A stretch of 64,000 nt of DNA from Symsagittifera roscoffensis (lineage: Eukaryota; Xenacoelomorpha; Acoela; Convolutidae): assembly GCF_963678635.1 (NCBI RefSeq), contig NC_087062.1, forward strand, positions 46,771,758-46,835,757, given 5' to 3'. The first letter of the stretch is position 1. Each line of letters opens with the position of its first letter. This document shows positions 1 to 12,121 of this stretch, piece after piece. The notes under the pieces were generated by a model, which searched no databases, had not been told where the DNA came from, and was given only the letters and a program-made list of their open reading frames with translations. A program made the position numbers and the translations under genes.

Positions 1-708
1 CGACTCACTGCAGATTATAAATGGCATCATACTACTTTATTATAGCCTTCCAAATTCTTTAATCTGCACTTTCGAGGATATACTTAACATAAAACACTTT
101 TTAGACTTCCAACGTCTATGTCCTGATTTGAAACTTTTTCTCCTAGGTTTAAAAAGTTTTGGGACGCAGGACAGTTCTGCCAACCCACAAACTAAAATTA
201 TCCTACTATGTTTCTTCCCTTCGGAAAGTTAGTTGTTACTGGTCCTGAATATTAAAATTAGGGAACTCGGTGGTTAGAAGGAACAATGAAAAAATCTCCC
301 TGTTAAAGAGATTAATCGAGCCTTTCATGTCACCACAAAGTGATCAGTCGTCTTAGTTGATTAAAAACAATCATGCAGGCTGGAACATTATAAAATACTC
401 TCCACGCAATCTCTAAATAAGTAATAAGTGTCTCTAAAGCCACTAACTAAAATCATAATGCAGATTTATAAATGCAACAAATTCTTTAATCTTAAAAACT
501 CAACTATTGTTTTCTCTTCGGATTCAATTGCAAATTTAGTTGCTCTGTTTCTCATTTGAGTTTTTGTCACCCACAAAACAATTCTGAGTTTTAACATCTT
601 CTCTTTCGTTGCTTCTTTGTTTCCTTCTTTGTTCGTCGTTTAGAAGTTCTAAATCTTCTAAAATCTTCAAACTTTCTTGCTTTTTGCATATTGTTTTTCG
701 GCCATTTG
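1..708 (-). other. Copy A 3' untranslated region (truncated by window)
   Basis: Non-coding and homologous to about 21,675-22,346 of copy B. The Lys/Arg-rich minus-strand frame overlapping the ORF3 end is open from about 760 to 591 here. Nothing else is recognised. Confidence 0.55.
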
Positions 709-2613
709 TCAATGTTCCATCTCCTCCTCCTGCGACATTGACTGCGCACTTTCAGTCTCTGTGTCTTGCCAAACGTCGGTAGCTATTCTTACGCTGTTGG
801 AAGCAGTCCTCCAACACTTCTGCTCTTCTACTATTTGTTTACAACAACGTAAAGGTTCAACGTTAGTTTCTCTGTTTTGGCAGAAGCTGTTGTGGAGGCA
901 CAACGTCACGTTTCTCTCAAAGTCTTTCTTCAACATCTCTTCTTTTTCCCTTCCGTCCCGTTCACTTGTCCTAGAAATTCCCTTCACTGCGGTGGTTACT
1001 GTATTCCGATGAGTTACAAAAGCTCGCTTAAAACTTCCTGCTCCAATGTCCAGCTGATACGCACTGTACACTCTGCTGTGCTTCGACATTCTTTCCTGGC
1101 ATGCTCGTACAACCATGCAATCATGTTGACTCTGAACCATGGCATCAGTCGTCTTCTGATCCACATCTTTTTCACTTCCATCGGAATGTTCAAGATTCTG
1201 TACATTGTCTCAAAAAGATCTAAATCTTTTAGACGATTAAATTCCTGTAACTGTTCTTTCGTCGGCGTTTCCTGGCTTTCGTTCTCTCTTACATGAGCTT
1301 CCAGCCATTGTATCGAAATCATAACTCCTACTATCACTATCGTTATGTGCTGTGATGAATCTGGTAAACCCATGGAGAGCAGCTCTCCACAGTCCCAGAT
1401 CATCACCAGATTACTACGCACGGGATACCACCATGTTTGTAGCAAGCAATGACAGGGGAACTCATTATGTGTTGACATGATGCTCCTCGAATTACGTTTT
1501 CCCGAAGCTTCCAGTAGTGGTTCGACATCCATCATCACTCGGTGGACTTCATCATTCTCATCTTCTGCATTGTAATCCGTGACTGTTGATCCCTTCTGCT
1601 TTTGTCTTTCAAAGTCACTGAAGTTCCCACAGACGATACCAGAGTCCCGTATGCCTTCTGCTTCAGGGAGGTGCCTTGCGTCATCGTCTTCAAATAACCT
1701 TCTATGGCACTTTTGTCTTCCAGAGCAATTAAGTGTCCACTGGCCTAATTTCTGTATTCCAACATCTGCATGTATCCACCGGCGGGTTCATCAATCGAGA
1801 CAGTTTCCAATACTGTCATTCGGTGATGTTCCACTGGGACTAGCTGTCCTACGACGCTTCCCTTTCCGTGATTCATGGGAGACGATTTGAAATTTTTAAG
1901 GATACTCTCTCCGCATTGGCTAAGTATCTCCATTTCTATTGTCGCTCCAGTCAGAGTGCGGTCACTCCTTTTGGTTTTGTAACTGGCTGATATTAGTTCT
2001 GCCATGAGAACGGATGGCACCATCGCTACGTCAGTCGACATCCTGTCTGTGCCAGGCAATCGATCATCACGCTGTCCCAAGTCCATGGCTTCTTCGACGC
2101 GTTTTCCTTTAGCTGAGTTGACAGCTTTCATCGAGATTTGGGAATCCAATTTTTTTTCCAGCTTTCCTCAAGGGCATTTTGCTGCCCGGTTTCATTTTCA
2201 TTTCATTAATCTTATCAATCACCATTTTTGATCGCATCGTTCCCTTTCGGGTTCTTGACAGATATACCAATTCTCGCTTGTCTTCTTGCGGCGCCATCTT
2301 TATAGGAGAATTTGCCTCACTTTCATCAGTAGCCGAGTCGATCAGCAACTTGTTCAATCTCCCTTCACACTCGTCAGATATTTTCAAGGACTTCCCGCAT
2401 TAGTGGTCGGTTGAGACCTATTTTCAAAATAGACTGGGTTCCGTAGCTCTGAACTACTGTCCAGACCTCTTCTATGAAGGCCACTCTGTCCATTCTGCAT
2501 TCCGTCCTATTTTCAAGGTCTCTATGATGCACTTCCCACTCTTCTTCGGGCAATGTTCCCACGAAACGTACCCTGGCAGTGCCTTCTATTCTTCTTCTCC
2601 TTGGTGATTCCAT
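709..2613 (-). pseudogene. Copy A ORF3, internally deleted
   Basis: Starts MESPRRRRIEGTARVRF at 2,613 and ends EEEMEH at the TGA 711-709. Relative to copy B about 1.7 kb are missing (join near 1,613-1,640, between B positions about 23,257 and 24,975). Frames 2,613-2,374, 2,387-2,109, 2,149-1,745, 1,538-1,014 and 1,164-709 hold VYLSRTRKGTMRSKMVIDK, SYKTKRSDRTLT, ITIVIVGVMISIQWL and RRRLMPWFRVNMIAWLYEHA. No known domain. Confidence 0.6.
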
Positions 2614-2615
2614 CA
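2611..2615 (-). promoter_or_regulatory. TGATG stop-start overlap at the ORF2/ORF3 border, copy A
   Basis: The ORF2 TGA (2,615-2,613) and the ORF3 ATG (2,613-2,611) share one base, the arrangement used for coupled termination-reinitiation in several viruses and retrotransposons. The ORF2 frame immediately upstream is open for 85 codons, so this TGA is its real stop. Confidence 0.6.
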
Positions 2616-4703
2616 AGTGTTTCTGTTCGGTGTTCTAGAAATGCCCGGAGAGCTGCTCTCCGGCAAGATCCGGTTCGTTCCCATGAAGGCCGACGGGTGT
2701 TCCAGCGTGGAAGTTCCCTCGTCTGCCGGCTCAGTCGTCACTTTCAACGTGTCCGTGCCGTTTTCAAAATTGCTGAGGAAAATGAAGTCCAGGCTGGACA
2801 TCCCTCCTCTCGAAACCTTATCGTCCTTTTTCTCGGCTTGATCGGGATCCTGTTGCATAGGTTCTTCCAATCGACGGCTTCAACCCCGCCCATCGTCTCG
2901 CCTTGGATTTTTTCCTGAACTTGAGGGCCCTTGCTCTTCATCCCTTGCCCCTTGAGGAAAATTTCGGTACAAATAGTCTGCCAGCTGACTGATCTTCCTC
3001 CTCTCCGTGAACTACCTTGACCTCTTCGTAGCCGAAGGGCGCTAGCATGGTTCTAGTCTGTAGTGTTCCTCCCACCGTTAACTCTGGTTTTACACTCGTT
3101 AAGATTAGGGAGGCTTCTGGTAGGTCAGCCTTGCCTCTCATGTTCATAGGGGCTAGATCCAGTTTCGCCCATTCCTTGTAAAACCTCCCAGGCTTCGGAA
3201 TCGCTGTTTTGTTCATTCGTCTCCTTGTTGCTTCATCCGTGTAAGCAAACTGCGTATACTGCAGCACAAAACACTGGTCCATCATCTAAGAGAACTCCGC
3301 TACCCTCCTCTCATTGGTCTCAAAGGCTCCTCAACCTAGGGGTTTGAACTACGGAGTCTGCTCCGAGCAACATCCTTCCAGTCAAAGGGAATTCCGGGAT
3401 CTCTTCTGGCAGTTTCTGGTAGTCACCCCAGCCCTTCATTTCTTCTATCAATTTATGGTACGCTGCGGTCAGTCGAGTCGAGGAATTCTTGTGACTTCGC
3501 CGTTTGTTTTGTCGTAGGGTCTTAGATTCCAGAGCTTTGGGAGTACCTCAATGTACCCTCTGTCCACTTCCCCCATCCTGTCTCGGAAGTGATCATCAAA
3601 GCTTATGACGGTCATCTCCGGCTCTGTTATTTTAGCGAATAACAAGTCCTCACTCATCAAGTCTCGTAGTGCGTGTTGTTTACACCAGTTAAGTGTACTT
3701 CCGTCCACTGCTGATATGAGGTTCAGGTGCAACACCGACCTCCTGTAAGCCTCCACCATAATGTCAGGGAACGCAAACGTGACTGCCGGACCGTATATCA
3801 CTGTCACGAACTCCGTGGCTCCTCTGATCAATGCTATGCGATCGGTCCTCATAGCTAAGCTCAGGTCAGTTAGCAGGGGCATGCCGACAGCATGACGTCG
3901 CACGTCTTCCTCCCTCTGAATCGTTTCATCCTCTCCTTTTCCAAAGCGATTCTGCTGCAAGAGGTACCGGATGAGAGTATGTCGCAAATATCTTATCTTA
4001 TTCCAGGAATCCGTGGATCGCTTCACGTCGAATTTCCTCTCGTTTTCTCACATCTGCTCCGGATAGCGTGTCAAATTCATCGATCCTCCCAAGTTTCCAT
4101 GTGTTATCGCAATCAAGGTTAGAAATTCATCTAGTCGCAAATTCAGCACTCCTTCGGTGATCAGTATTGCTGGTCCTCTCACGAAGTTCTCTCCTCCAAA
4201 CGTCGCGAACAAGGCTAGTTATTCCACGATCGATAATTCTACGACTGCTTGGAGGATTTTTTTATCAGATATCGAGGAAGCGATGGGTAAATTTTTGCCA
4301 ACAAGAACGCGGTCCATCCGGCTACTATCCCTTCCAGCATGCTGTCAGTCCAATCAAAGCCTTCTTCTCCCTTTCCATTCTGTGTCCAGAAAGCTTCCAG
4401 GGTAACTTGGCACACTCTGTTTACGAACTCGGCTGACTTGTCTTCACCATTTTCGGCCAGGCTTACCTCTTTCACCAGGTAGGCATGGATTTTCCTGATC
4501 ATCACTAGGCCTCGCTCGAAAGCATCCGCGCCCAATGCGTCTATTCGAGGGGTCAAGTACAGCCACTTGTTAGCCTCTGGTTTCGTTCTCAAAACCATCG
4601 CTTCCAAGTGAGCTCTCGTCTCCTTGGACTTCTTTCTTCTCTCTCCTTCTTCCTTTACTTCCATTCCTCGAACCATGAATCGTTTGACATCGCTACAATC
4701 CAT
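2613..4703 (-). pseudogene. Copy A ORF2: helical C-terminal region
   Basis: Frames 4,703-4,239, 4,026-3,469, 3,285-2,938 and 2,870-2,613. Shared blocks with B and C: LTPRIDALGADAFERGLVM, FVTVIYGPAVTFAFPDI, VISFDDHFRDRMGEVDRG, WNLRPYDKTNGEVTRIPRLD, VLQYTQFAYTDEATRRR, KPGRFYKEWAKLDLAPM. The true end (ISRTPNRNT, TGA 2,615-2,613) survives only in this copy. The very end is Ser/Pro/Glu-rich and unstructured in appearance. The function is unknown. Confidence 0.65.
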
Positions 4704-4759
4704 CGATGGTCATTTTCAATTTCTGGTTTAAGTTTGAGTTGTCGGCTGAACCCCAGTAC

Positions 4760-5395
4760 TTAGTCTAACACTAACATGTGTAGTGAATGGTTTTTAAATC
4801 CTCGCATCGCATTCGGGATGTCAGACCACACTGCAGGTAATTCCGCCCAAAGTCGTCTTAGGTTCTTCATTTCTATTCCGCGATTTGGGGCAGATATGAT
4901 CACATCATATTTCCCTTCCGGGAGCAACGCCACCATCGCGTATACAAACTTCAGTCCATCCGGGAGCTGTGCATATCCCGTAGATAGTGCAAACACGACT
5001 CTCGGTGTTATCGTGGTGAAGGCACCTTCTTTCAGGATGTCCACTACTTCACCCATTGATCCGAGGATATCCTTTATAGCTGGCCATACAGCGTCTTCGG
5101 CTGTCGTAGGCTCTCTGAGTCTGCTCAGGAAACCCCTATTGTGAAGATGGTCGTTCATGCCAGCAAATGCGATTGTGATTGGGTTCATTTCCGTCTGTCG
5201 TTGTACCCCGATTGCCATTGACACCGACTGCATTAGCTCCAGGTCGACCGCTGCCAACATTATAACATCAGGCCAAAACAGGGATTTGGAGGTATATACG
5301 AAGTCTGAGTTCGCGACTATCATAATCTTTGCCTTCCTCATTTCTGTTTTGTCATACGCCGCACAGATGGTCTCGTCTTTCTTAATCGCCTTCAA
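4760..5395 (-). pseudogene. Copy A ORF2: second SGNH-like region
   Basis: 211 open codons: KAKIMIVANSDFVYTSKSL, PDVIMLAAVDLELMQS, ITIAFAGMNDHLHNRG, ITPRVVFALSTGYAQLPDG, YDVIISAPN. This is the best-preserved version of the region. AGMND is the GxND motif. VANSD is a candidate for a degenerate block I. A stop about 40 nt upstream (5,407) separates it from the preceding linker. Confidence 0.55.
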
Positions 5396-5426
5396 TCCAC
5401 CCTATCTCTGAACATCATCTTCTTGA

Positions 5427-6471
5427 TTAACTTGTTTCGGGTACGCTTTTTTTTACGTGACCTGGGGGTGCTCTTATCTGCCTGAACATTTTTACGTGTA
5501 GTCCTATTGCTGCCCTCGTTGTCAAGAATCTCCCGGGTCTTTCTTCTCGATTCCCTTCATCGTGATTCAGTTTCACATCTTGCAAAGATCTTGCATTTAC
5601 TGCTGGACCCATTGTATTGTTTGAGGGTAGTCCCTCAAAGTCGGCAAATCTCAAGGTGGTTGTGGAGCTGAAGTTTATGCCAGCTGCTATTAACCAGTCC
5701 ACGCCTGTTATTGAATACAGTCCGTTGACGGATAATCTCGCTCTATTCAACATCCTTATGGCATCTGCTGCAAATCTCACCGTCTGAAGGTTCAATTTCA
5801 TCAGGTCCTGTTTGTATATATGCCAGGGAGAAGGTATGGGCCTCGACCACACCATAGAGCTCCTGTCTGGACATCGCTCCTCTCGGCTGGTACTCGTTGT
5901 ATCTGATCTTGTCTCCGATCTCGAGGTGCTGGTCGTCTCCGCGGTCGGATTGACAGGTACTAATCTTCGTCTTGGATGGATGGTTCTTCTTATTGGCGCT
6001 TCCTCCAATCGATCTTTATATCTGTCCTTTGCCCTGGTTCGCTAGAGCGTTGCGGCATTTAGGTCACGGCTGGGACCGTTCCCAAACCTGTTTCTAAGTT
6101 AGGGGGCACAGAGGTTGAAATTGCGGGCTCGTTCGTTGTTTCTTCTTTCTTCAGCTCGACTTCCATTTCATCCAGTCGCTCCTGGAAGACTCGGTTCATC
6201 CAGGCTTGTCCTTCGAAACTATCAAAGTGGATCCCATCGGTATGTCTTCTTTAATATGTCTTCTTCCTGTCGATGTCAACGTTTTCGTGCTCATGGGTAC
6301 GGTGCAGACTGTCAGTACCGCGCTTTTGAACTTCAGCCAGAGAGTAGTGAATAGGCACAACATGATCGACTCCCATTGTGCCTCTTCCTCATCTGAGCCT
6401 CTAGACACATTGTTTGTCCCTATTAGGACCATTATGTTAGGAATCCTCCCTGGTTTCATCAGCTCCACCAT
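5427..6471 (-). pseudogene. Copy A ORF2: SGNH blocks III-V and linker
   Basis: 6,471-6,196 holds IMVLIGTNNVSRGSDEEEA (block III, GTNN) and VLTVCTVPM. A deletion and frameshift remove most of the stretch before block V, but GIHFDS remains near 6,222. The Ser/Arg-rich linker (HPRRRLVPVN, TSTSRSETRSDTTSTS) and the following VDWLIAAGINFSS, LRFADFEGLPSNN are in frame 6,008-5,427. This copy supports GDS, GTNN and DGIH as the parental motifs. Confidence 0.65.
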
Positions 6472-7770
6472 TCAAAATAGCTGGGCTATCGTTGCACCTC
6501 CGAAGGCCATCACCGTAGTGATCCAGGAGGTCCTCAGGTTCTGGAGTATTCTCACCAAGCTGTCACCCAGTATCAGATGTGATGTCCCAAGTGGCGGTTG
6601 CTGCAGGTTTACTGCTGGGCTCCCAGTAGATCGATTGAAGCAGGTTCGCGGATCCGTGTCCGGAACTCCTGTGAAAATATTCTTCACCTGGTTGTTCTCC
6701 TGCACGTCAATCACTCGGGACACTTTCTTCATCGGCATTTCTCGTATCTTCCTGTCTGGGTCCTTAGAGCTCTTTGTTGGTAACGTTGTATCACTAATTC
6801 CCGTTCTCGTCATCGTCTCTTGGGAGAGTTGTACTCTGTCCGTATCATCTATTCTTCCATAGGGTGCAGTCACCCCGAACCTGGCGCACTCCTATTAGCG
6901 ACCAATCGTCCAGCTGTTTCTATCAATTTTCTCACTGTTCGCTCCACAACTGGGTCACCTAGCGTGTCACTTGGGTTCGGGATTGTCACTCGACCAGTTG
7001 TAGCTGGGAGTCGCGTCTCCGTCGTTTGACTCAACTCGCGAGGCGTCAAAAGTTCCATCGGGGATTGCCCACTAGGAATATTCCTTGTAGGTATCACTCT
7101 TTCTACGGCAGCCGCTCCGATCGCTTTTTTGTACTCTCGCCTCAAGCGCTCTATTTCTTCACCCTGTTTCTTGTTGCAATCTTCAAACAGTCTCTTCCAA
7201 ATGTCTCTGTCTTCTTCCGTACTGAGCATGGTTTTGGTCATTTCGTCCAGCTCCCTTCTGGTCTTCTCCAGTTCTTCTATCGTTCCGTTAAGATATTGCA
7301 TGGTTTCGTTCGTCTGAACCTCTTCTTTTGCTCTCGCCCTCTTTGGTGGCACAGCTCCTCTCAGTTGTGAATGCTCACAGCTGCTCTCGCTGATGCATCT
7401 TTCTCAGACAAGGCCTAGGCTTGGCTGGCAGAGGCATCTCACCTGGTTGGTAGGTCCTGGAACTTCCCAATCCAGGCTCGCTCGCCAAGTCACTTCCTGA
7501 GATGGCCCCGTTTCTCCACCTCATTACCCTCATATTCGGGCGGTCTAGTACTCCATTTTCTCCATATGCTGCCATGAATAAGCCCTCCGTGAGGCGGTAC
7601 CCACGGTTATCATGCCCCAAGATGTTTATTAAGGCGGCCAGCAAATGACTACCTCTGGGTCTTCCAGAGCGAAGTCTCGATCCATCCGCCGACGATAGAT
7701 CGCATCTATCATTGATCCCACGTACGCCTCTGCCAGTTTCATATATTCGTTCAAATCGAAGATGTCCATC
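6472..7770 (-). pseudogene. Copy A ORF2, N-terminal part to SGNH block II
   Basis: The start is ATG 7,770 (MDIFDLNEYMKLAEAYVG). A small deletion near 7,647 shifts the frame. Pieces: 7,644-7,375 (GHDNRGYRL, VMRWRNG), 7,352-6,870 (PPKRARAKEE basic patch, a coiled coil from about 7,300 to 7,130, TIPNPSDTLGD) and 6,873-6,472 (GRIDDTDRVQLSQ, then LILGDSLVRIL with GDS at 6,567-6,559 and AFGGATIAQLF). It ends at a TGA replacing an Arg codon. SGNH block I is intact here. Confidence 0.72.
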
Positions 7771-8210
7771 TTCTTTTAGATTCGATTCTTTTTATCAGTT
7801 TGATCAATTGAAATCAGGTGAATAACTAAACGATCAATCAGGATCTAGAAAGGAGGTCACGAATATCATAGTTGTCAGCTTTACTCGAGTTTTTTATTAA
7901 AATTTATTTAAAACAGTCAGATAAAAAGCTTTTGATCGTCAAGTTTATTTAAATCAGTTTATTGCTAAAATTTTGGAATTGAATGGACAGTCCAAACTTT
8001 GGATCTATTCCTGAGATTGTCATTCGGTTATTCATGGTCACTAATACCTTCTTACCCAGGGTCTTAATAACATAACACATAACATAATATAACACACATA
8101 TCACACACAACACACATTTAGTATGACGCCTTCATGCATGCAACCTAAACTCAGCCTATACTTAAATAATTTTTCTTGTGTAAGTATACTTGTAAATTAG
8201 AATCATGGCA
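7771..8210 (-). other. Copy A non-coding gap between ORF1 and ORF2
   Basis: Nearly identical to 29,850-30,269 in copy B (about five differences in 370 bp). No open frame. It holds the AAGACCCTGGGTAAGAAGG core that is also conserved in copy C. Confidence 0.6.
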
Positions 8211-8414
8211 TTACAGCTCCCGTGGATGCAGTCCTTCTCGGTTCGGATAGTACCTTGGAAGCAAGAGTTCCTTCACTTCCCTTTCACCAAGGAAGTCTCT
8301 CAATCTCGTCAAGGACAAGAGTAGGTTTACCGGGTCCACGTGTAGCTTCTCCGTCGCCCTCGTCACCAAGAAGCATAAGTACTTTCCCGGTATCTGTGAC
8401 GCAGGCGGAGGCAA
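8211..8414 (-). pseudogene. Copy A macro-module fragment
   Basis: PPPASQIPGKYLCFLVTRATEK, LTRLRDFLGEREVKELLLP and YYPNREGLHPREL match the second half of the copy C macro-like module. The first half is lost by deletion and the end is cut at HPREL. Conservation of FLVTRATEK and of the following helix between A and C shows that the module belongs to the element. Confidence 0.62.
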
Positions 8415-8502
8415 GGCTGCTACGCCTCCTATTCCTTGTCTTTGCTTTCAAAAAAACTCTTTGTTTTTTTATTCTCTCTTAAAATCTGCTGCTAATGCTG
8501 TC

Positions 8503-9186
8503 TTAAAACAAGTCGTTTAGTTCTTGTTGACGTCTAATCACATCCCATACAGAGACTTGTGGTGATGTTTTCTTCCCCTCATACTCTGGGTAAAATAAAT
8601 TCAAGGGCAAAGACTTCTCGTGTCCGGTTAACATCATTTGTGGACTAACTCCGGTTGCGGAGTGTTGCGTGCTGTTGTAAGCTCCCATCACCTGTGGAAG
8701 GTATCTGTCGCAATCGGTCATGTACCTGGAACAATATACCCTCAGCATGGACACTAACGTTCAATTTTGCATTTCCACTAAGCATTTCGTCTGGGAATGG
8801 TATGTCCTGGAATGAGCCTGAGCCACCTGTGAACGTCTCATGAGCTCTTTCGTAAGTTATCCAACGAAAGCTGTTCCGTTATCCGATTGAAACGTCATCG
8901 GACAACCATGTCTCGCTATCCACGTATTGAATACGTGATCGCACGTCTCTTCTGCTGAGGCAGTTAAGCAGGGCACGGCCTCTGCATACTTCGTGAAATG
9001 GTCTATCATGACCAAGACCTGATTATAGCTACTGCCTGTCATACATATTTTCAGGTGGTCTATCTGTACCACCTCGTTGAATTCAGATGACTCGATCGAC
9101 TGAAAGGGAAATTGCAATTTCCTTAGATCCTTGACCTGTTGGCATGAGTGACATGCTGTTACCCACTTCTCGCATGCCTTTTTCAT
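8503..9186 (-). pseudogene. int: Copy A integrase
   Basis: Frame 9,186-8,857 carries the CxxC end of the zinc domain (CHSCQQ), VQIDHL and SDNGT, so both catalytic Asp residues remain. The catalytic Glu codon (LVEM) lies in a decayed stretch at about 8,765-8,850. The C-terminal core (YNSTQHSATGVSP) is in frame 8,754-8,503. The GPF module and acidic linker are deleted: at about 8,500 the sequence passes directly to macro-module remains. Confidence 0.82.
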
Positions 9187-9206
9187 TCAAGGCCACTCAA
9201 AGCTCT

Positions 9207-10588
9207 TCAGGTTCCTCTGGTATACTTTGTCGATTCCCTGATGTCCCATTTGATCATGCGACTTGAATAAAAGTTCTGTCTGACTATCGCGTTATATTTG
9301 TACAGGATTTTGTCTTCTTCTCTTCTCTTGCAGGCCACGATCCCGTCCGTGTTCAGATATAAATTTCCCTCTTTCTGCATGAAGTACTGTCTCAGAATAC
9401 GGAAACTGTCTTCCTCCAGGTCGCCTTTGTTTGGTGTTCCATTTTCGATCCACTTTTTCAACTTACTAGTCATGCGGCCATTTCTTTGTGCTCTTAGTAG
9501 TTCTGAGAGTCTGTATCTCGCCTTCAAGTACGTCTTTATGGCCCTCAAATGACTATTGACTTCATCTGGCTGATGCGTGTCATCTTCCATCTTCACGCAC
9601 CAAATGTTCGCCAATGGCTCTGTATCTTGTCTGAATGGTTGAAGATCAGTCCTGATCACTTCTTTCTGCTGCAACAAACTCATCGATCGTTTCGATAAGG
9701 CTATTATTTCTAGATCATCCGCTGCGTTGTCAAAGACTGTATCGCTGCGTAGCAGGTAGCGATACCTGTCAGGGTTTTGATGTAACTCTCTGTCCAGGTC
9801 TCTTGCTCCAGTCTCCACAAGCAACGTGTGGATCCCTAGCTCTGACAATTCCGTTCCTGTACTCGAATTCCTGTCTGTGTAAGTGTCAATTCCTGAGTTC
9901 CTCGATTTGTCATCAACGGAAGAACCTATCACTGAGCATCCTTCTTCGTCGGGATCAGAATTATGCGCTCTGCTTATCCATCTGAACTCCCCGGACAAAA
10001 TTTATCCTCCAGATCTTGTTTCTCACCTTGAGCATTTTACTCTACACCTGGCTCCACGGACAAAGTTCCTTGTCCCGGGTCTTATTGATATTTTCGCCTG
10101 TCTTCATCAACAACCTTCTCCGCGGACAAACTTTCTTGCCCTAGGTTTTGTTTAACTTCTTCGCCCCACTGATCTTGATTCACAAAGGTGACGGTTTTTT
10201 TTGTGTCCCTTTCACCTGTTCTTTCCGTTTGTATGATGTGCTGGTCAAGACGTTTTGATAAGATTTCACCGGTTCCTTCTTTGATAAGATTTTTCCCCGT
10301 TGCTTTCTCCTTCGGTAATTCGGGGTATTCAGAAATCGGATGTCCAGATTTGTCCAACCAACTCGTCAAGGGAAGCAGCTCGTAGGTTTCTTTGCTCAGA
10401 AACGAGAATCTTTTGTTAATTTCCGCCTGATTGGTTTGTTTCTGTTCTAGTCTTTTATAAAACTCAGTCTTCTTGCTGAGGCTGTAAGCATTCTGGTGTT
10501 TGTCACGCATCCTGTGCTCGATTATCATGTGGTAGCCATCTAATCTGACTATCCACCGACCAATATAGCTCTGATCCATCGAGTACAT
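9207..10588 (-). pseudogene. Copy A RNase H end, linker and integrase N-terminal extension
   Basis: Frame 10,588-10,082 covers the end of RNase H (RWIVRLDGYHMIIEHRM) and a Lys/Glu-rich linker. Frame 9,998-9,207 covers the integrase extension (LVETGARDLDRELHQ). About 220 bp of linker seen in B and C are missing. The decoded end (IVRQNFYSSRMIKWDI) has lost the QLYQTELLF segment before the zinc domain. Confidence 0.7.
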
Positions 10589-12121
10589 CTTAACCAGGAT
10601 AACGCTCTTTTGTCCACGCGTAACTTATACGGAGCGCTCCCTAAGTATGCACGGTACTTCTCCACGAATGTGACCAATGCAAACATTTCTGCATTTGGTG
10701 CACCATACTTCATTTCAGTGTCACTCAACACCTTACTGCCATATGCAATGGGACGGAGAAATGTTCTTCCATTCCATTCCTGCTGCTGATGCAGTATTCT
10801 TGAGATGGCTACTACTGATGCGTCTGTGTCAGGAACATACATGCCCTTCTCTGTAGGCATGCCTCGCACTGGCGCTTCGCACAGTTCCCGCTTTATGTTC
10901 TCGAAGGCAGCTTGAGCTACTTTATTCCATTCGAACTTCTTCCCTTTGTTGAGAATCAGCTTCTGCATGGGATACACCTTGTCTGCATATTCTTTTATGA
11001 ACTCACGGTAATAATTGGCAAACCCTAGCAAGCTCATGAGTTGTGTGTCCATTCTGAGAGTCTTCCATGCCAACACAGCCTCTACTGCTTCCGGGTCCGG
11101 CCTCGCGCCATGCCTGTCCACCATTCTTCCTAGATACTTGATTGAATCCCTGAGGATTTCACATTTCGATGGTTTGCATTTCAAGCCTGCTCTTTTCATG
11201 CAGCCAAAGACCTCACCGAGCCGATCAATGTGGTCTTCCAGAGTGTTGCTATGACCACGTCATCCACGTAACACATCAAAAGGTTCCCGTACTTCTTCGT
11301 CACTCTGGTCAAAGCCTGAGCCATCAGTTTTTGAAAAAATGCCGTGGCGTTGCACAAGCTGAAGGGCATCCTCTTCCACTGGCACAACCCCAATTCACAT
11401 GCGAATCCGGTCTTTTCTCTATCCTTCTTCCGCAGAGGGACCTGCCAGAAGGCAGAACCCAAGTCCAGTGTGGTGAAGGACTTGGCGTCACCAAGTTTCG
11501 AGAGGCTCTCGTCTATTCGCGGTATCGGGTTTGCATCTTTTATTGTCACTGCGTTCAAGTAACGAAAGTTGCAACAGAACCTTAAGCTGTCCCCTTCTTC
11601 TTGGCCATGACTACCCCGCAAGCCCAAGGCAGTTTCGAGGGCTCTATCATGTCGTATTCGAGCAACTTTCTATTTCCGCTCGGCACGCTTCCAATTTATG
11701 AGGCGTCATTCGCCTTGCGCCTTCCCTATGTGGAATGGCTCTAATACTCTAATTCTATTTCGTGTTCGACAAAATTGGAGCAGCCGATGTCCGCCTTATG
11801 TTTTGAAATTAAGTCCGCATTCCGATTTAAAACCGCTCTCAATGATTCAAAGTCTCCCTCACCTATTTTTCTTCTCAAGTGTTCTATCTCCGGCAAAACC
11901 GGTTTGTCGGATTCTAGTTCATATGACGAGGGGCGTTCCGGAAAATTCGAGCAGCTCGACAAGACGTCATCCGTCTCGGATTTCATTGAAAACAGTTTAT
12001 TAAAAGATTTAAATTCATCAATTCTCTTTAAAATTTTATCTTTATCAGCATGATTTGGGCAGTAATTCACACCATATGTCTTCAAATTTTGTGTCTCCTC
12101 ATAGTCAGTTTTCATCGGCAA
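10549..12121 (-). pseudogene. Copy A reverse transcriptase and RNase H
   Basis: Frames 12,121-11,741 (pre-RT), 11,627-11,196 (fingers/palm: IPRIDESLSK, SAFWQVPL, QWKRMPFSLCNATAFFQ, intact YVDD) and 11,199-10,549 (thumb, connection, RNase H). It is the only copy with a nearly full RNase H: VPDTDASVVAISRILHQ, GAPNAEMFALV and RVDKRALSWL supply D, E and D. A small deletion after VVIATL shifts the frame, and CNATAFFQ departs from the usual CNATATFQ. Confidence 0.88.

Noticed and set aside
709-2613. Envelope gene of an endogenous retrovirus (ORF3)
   Set aside because: No signal peptide, cleavage site or C-terminal membrane anchor is visible. The single hydrophobic segment is short and internal.
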